From contig NZ_CP016366.1 of assembly GCF_001888185.1 (NCBI RefSeq), forward strand, positions 1 through 64,000: a stretch of 64,000 nt of DNA, written 5' to 3'. This stretch comes from Phaeobacter porticola (GTDB lineage: Bacteria; Pseudomonadota; Alphaproteobacteria; Rhodobacterales; Rhodobacteraceae). Positions 61,644 through 64,000 of the stretch are shown here, piece after piece (the first letter of the stretch is position 1; every line of letters begins with the position of its first letter). The notes under the pieces are model-generated. The model was not told where the DNA came from and made no database searches. It saw only the letters and a program-made list of their open reading frames with translations. The position numbers and the translations under genes were made by a program.

Positions 61644-63841
61644 ATATTTTACCATCCTCCCTAAAATTAATGGCGATATGCGCAACGGTACTCTTGTTCG
61701 GGCTTCCTGTTGCAGCAGACACAGTCCTGTCCAAGCTGTTGCCGGACCTCGCTGCTGCCGAACTGGTCGAGGGTGCCGACACCTTTGGCGGTATTCATCC
61801 CGACATTCCGGTTGTTCAGGTTTTAAAGGCCGGCGAGCGGATCGGTTGGGCCTACATTACGTCGGATTTTGTCTCAACCACTGGCTATTCCGGTAAGCCC
61901 ATTCACACGATGGTTGCAATTGATGATGCCGCCCAGGTCATTGGCGTGGAACTTGTCAAGCACTCCGAACCGATTGTGCTGATCGGCATTCCAGACGCTA
62001 AGGTAAAGGCGTTGGTGGCCAACTACCGAGGTCTTGACTTGGTAGCCGAAGCTGAATCTGGCGGCACTGCACACCAGCTCGATATCATTTCAGGTGCGAC
62101 TGTGACGATCATGGTGATCGACGATTCAATCGTTCGCGCCGGTCTTAAAGTGGCGCGCCAGCTTGGGCTGGGTGGCCTCGTGGTGGCCGAAGCAAGCGCG
62201 GGGCCGCAGTTTGAGATCCACCCTGACGCGGAAGCGGCGTCAGAGTGGATGACGCTGGAAGGTGACGGTACATTACGACGCCTCTCGCTCGACGTGGGTC
62301 AGATCAATGTCGCCTTTGCAGCGATGGAAGACGAACGTGCAGGCAAACGCGCCCTGACCGAAGACCCCGAGACAACATTCATTGAGATGCAAGCAGCGCT
62401 TGTTTCACACCCTGCGATTGGGCGTGCCATCTTGGGGGATGATGTTGCCGCCAATGTGCAAAACTGGCTGGACGAAGGCGATCATGCGGTCGCGATCGTA
62501 GGCCGAGGTCTCTATTCCTTTAAGGGGTCGGGTTATGTGCGTGGTGGCATTTTTGATCGGATTGTACTCATTCAAGATGACGTATCGGTCCGCTTCCGTG
62601 ACCGGATGCACAAGCGGATCAACACCATCGCCGCCGAGGGCGCGCCAGTTTTTGCCGAAGCAGACCTGTTCAAAATTCCAGCTGACAGTGGCTTTGACCC
62701 CACCAAGCCTTTCCGCATCCAGCTTTTGGTGCAGCGCGACGTTGGTGCAATTGAAAAAGTATTCACCACCTTTGATCTTGGCTACCAATTGCCGCCTCAG
62801 TACATTCGCGCCATCGCCCCTGCACCCGCCGCGGAAATTCCGGACCGGGTCGCCGCAGTCACATCACAGACTGAGCTGGATGCGCAGCAGGCACTCTGGA
62901 AGCGGATATGGCTGGGCAAGCAGATCGAGATTTTTGTCCTGGGAGCCATGTTGGCCGTCTTGACAGGGGTGTTCTTTTTCCAGTTTTTTGCAGTCCGCAA
63001 TGAGCGTGCTTTCTACTGGTTCCGCATAGGGTTTTTGACGGTAACGCTGATTTACCTGGGTTGGATTTGTAATGCGCAGCTGTCGGTGGTGAACCTGATG
63101 GCGCTGTTCAGTTCGCTTGTTTCCGGCTTCAGCTGGCAGGCGTTTTTGTTAGACCCGCTGACCTTTATCCTGTGGTTCTCGGTGGCGGCTGCACTCTTGT
63201 TCTGGGGGCGGGGTGCCTATTGTGGTTGGCTGTGCCCTTTTGGTGCGCTTCAGGAATTGCTCAATCAAGTGGCGCGCAAACTGCGCATTCCGCAGTGGAC
63301 CCTGCCATGGGGCCTGAATGAGCGTCTATGGCCCTTGAAATATATGATTTTTCTCGGTCTGTTTGGTGTCTCTTTGACCAGCATCGAACAGGCCGAACGG
63401 TTGGCTGAGGTTGAACCGTTCAAGACGGCGATCATCCTGAACTTTGTCCGCGCATGGCCATTCGTAGCTTATGCAGCCGCCCTGCTGATCGCTGGGCTGT
63501 TCGTCGAACGGTTTTTCTGCCGCTACCTATGCCCTTTGGGCGCGGCACTCGCCATTCCCGCACGTTTGCGGATGTTCGACTGGCTCAAGCGATACAAGGA
63601 ATGTGGCAGCCCGTGTCAGACTTGCGCACATCAATGCCCCGTTCAGGCGATCCATCCAACAGGTGAGATTAACCCAAACGAGTGCATCAACTGCCTGCAT
63701 TGTCAGGTGCTCTATCAATCAGAAACAACCTGTCCCGTTGTCATCAAGAAAATGAAACGACGGGCCAAAGACAGGGCCGGTCCAGACCTTGAACGGTTTG
63801 TCGACCATCCGAACCAAAAAATCAAAACCACAACCACATGA
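61640..63841 (+). CDS. nosR: NosR, membrane FMN/Fe-S protein for N2O reductase
   Basis: 733 residues. Signal sequence, then a periplasmic FMN-binding domain with SGAT at residues 151-154 (Thr154 as the covalent FMN site). About six membrane helices follow (from about residue 430), with two cytoplasmic CxxxCP motifs (CGWLCPFGAL, CRYLCPLGAA) and two 4Fe-4S motifs (CGSPCQTCAHQCP, CINCLHCQVLYQSETTCP). Needed for nosZ expression and electron delivery. Followed after 11 bases by nosZ. Confidence 0.96.
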   Translation: MNILPSSLKLMAICATVLLFGLPVAADTVLSKLLPDLAAAELVEGADTFGGIHPDIPVVQVLKAGERIGWAYITSDFVSTTGYSGKPIHTMVAIDDAAQVIGVELVKHSEPIVLIGIPDAKVKALVANYRGLDLVAEAESGGTAHQLDIISGATVTIMVIDDSIVRAGLKVARQLGLGGLVVAEASAGPQFEIHPDAEAASEWMTLEGDGTLRRLSLDVGQINVAFAAMEDERAGKRALTEDPETTFIEMQAALVSHPAIGRAILGDDVAANVQNWLDEGDHAVAIVGRGLYSFKGSGYVRGGIFDRIVLIQDDVSVRFRDRMHKRINTIAAEGAPVFAEADLFKIPADSGFDPTKPFRIQLLVQRDVGAIEKVFTTFDLGYQLPPQYIRAIAPAPAAEIPDRVAAVTSQTELDAQQALWKRIWLGKQIEIFVLGAMLAVLTGVFFFQFFAVRNERAFYWFRIGFLTVTLIYLGWICNAQLSVVNLMALFSSLVSGFSWQAFLLDPLTFILWFSVAAALLFWGRGAYCGWLCPFGALQELLNQVARKLRIPQWTLPWGLNERLWPLKYMIFLGLFGVSLTSIEQAERLAEVEPFKTAIILNFVRAWPFVAYAAALLIAGLFVERFFCRYLCPLGAALAIPARLRMFDWLKRYKECGSPCQTCAHQCPVQAIHPTGEINPNECINCLHCQVLYQSETTCPVVIKKMKRRAKDRAGPDLERFVDHPNQKIKTTTT

Positions 63842-63852
63842 AAGGAAAAGAC

Positions 63853-64000
63853 ATGTCAGAGGAAAAGAAGCTACCAATCTCGCGCAGGGCCCTTATAGGC
63901 GCGACGGCAGGCGGCGCGGCCCTTGCCGGAACTTGGGGTGGTCGTGCCATGTTGACGGGCGGCGCGGTTGCAGGCGCAACTCTTGCCACAACCACCAGCG
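63853..64000 (+). CDS. nosZ: NosZ, nitrous-oxide reductase (5' part only)
   Basis: The first 49 codons before the window ends. A twin-arginine signal (ISRRALIGATAGGAALAG) of the type used by clade I NosZ, which folds with copper in the cytoplasm or periplasm and is exported by Tat. AAAGGAAA precedes ATG 63853. The identity rests on the signal style and the nosR neighbour. Confidence 0.88.
   Translation, partial: MSEEKKLPISRRALIGATAGGAALAGTWGGRAMLTGGAVAGATLATTTS

Overview
The window looks like the replication end of a repABC-type plasmid from a marine alphaproteobacterium of the Roseobacter group (Rhodobacteraceae). The evidence is a complete repA-repB-repC module starting at base 1, with a probable counter-transcribed RNA and three parS-like palindromes. 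Gene content and protein style also fit: DctPQM and TctABC carriers, NorCBQD and NosCRZ, CcdAB, and IS3/IS5/IS21 debris. No rRNA or tRNA gene and no CRISPR array was seen. This assignment is inferred from protein style, not from a database search.

Layout. 1-5.3 kb: replication and partition (repABC, ctRNA, parS sites) enclosing an alpha/beta hydrolase-TetR pair. 5.3-7.6 kb: ccdAB, a diverged repeat, a possible oriT, mobC, and a relaxase remnant cut by IS scars. 7.6-13.6 kb: hydrolase, membrane-anchored AraC regulator, serine hydrolase-RTX fusion, IS5 scar, Fic protein. 13.7-16.6 kb: a graveyard of truncated genes (CoA-transferase, enoyl-CoA hydratase-like, DctM, Na/Pi cotransporter, IS3). 16.7-25.3 kb: small operons (TetR operon, beta-lactamase-fold hydrolase, frameshifted HAF-repeat protein, LysR plus CmcJ-SDR-crotonase). 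25.4-31.3 kb: an IS21 element that appears to split a membrane-anchored gene, then an orphan region, a hydrolase and an IS5 fragment. 31.4-33.1 kb: a secreted LVIVD-repeat protein.

33.3-47.7 kb is a coherent catabolic island. It holds a DMT carrier, a DHDPS-like lyase, aspartate dehydrogenase, LysR, a TRAP carrier (DctPQM), a tripartite tricarboxylate carrier (TctABC), kynureninase, GntR, an aldehyde dehydrogenase and 3-hydroxyanthranilate 3,4-dioxygenase. It reads as uptake and breakdown of a kynurenine- or hydroxyanthranilate-type compound. The usual ACMS decarboxylase and 2-aminomuconate deaminase are not seen, so the fate of the ring-cleavage product may be unusual.

48-54 kb holds small or secreted genes, an MFS exporter, a Tat-exported agmatine-deiminase-family protein, and a badly decayed IS3 element whose transposase genes are interrupted by five short hairpin insertions. 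54.1-64 kb is a denitrification island: nnrS (truncated), a DUF6522-like gene (frameshifted), two small membrane proteins, norD-norQ-norB-norC, a DUF1858 protein, a Crp/Fnr regulator, then nosC-nosR-nosZ running off the window end. Two 14-bp FNR/NNR-type dyads sit at the divergent promoters. No nitrite reductase gene lies inside the window.
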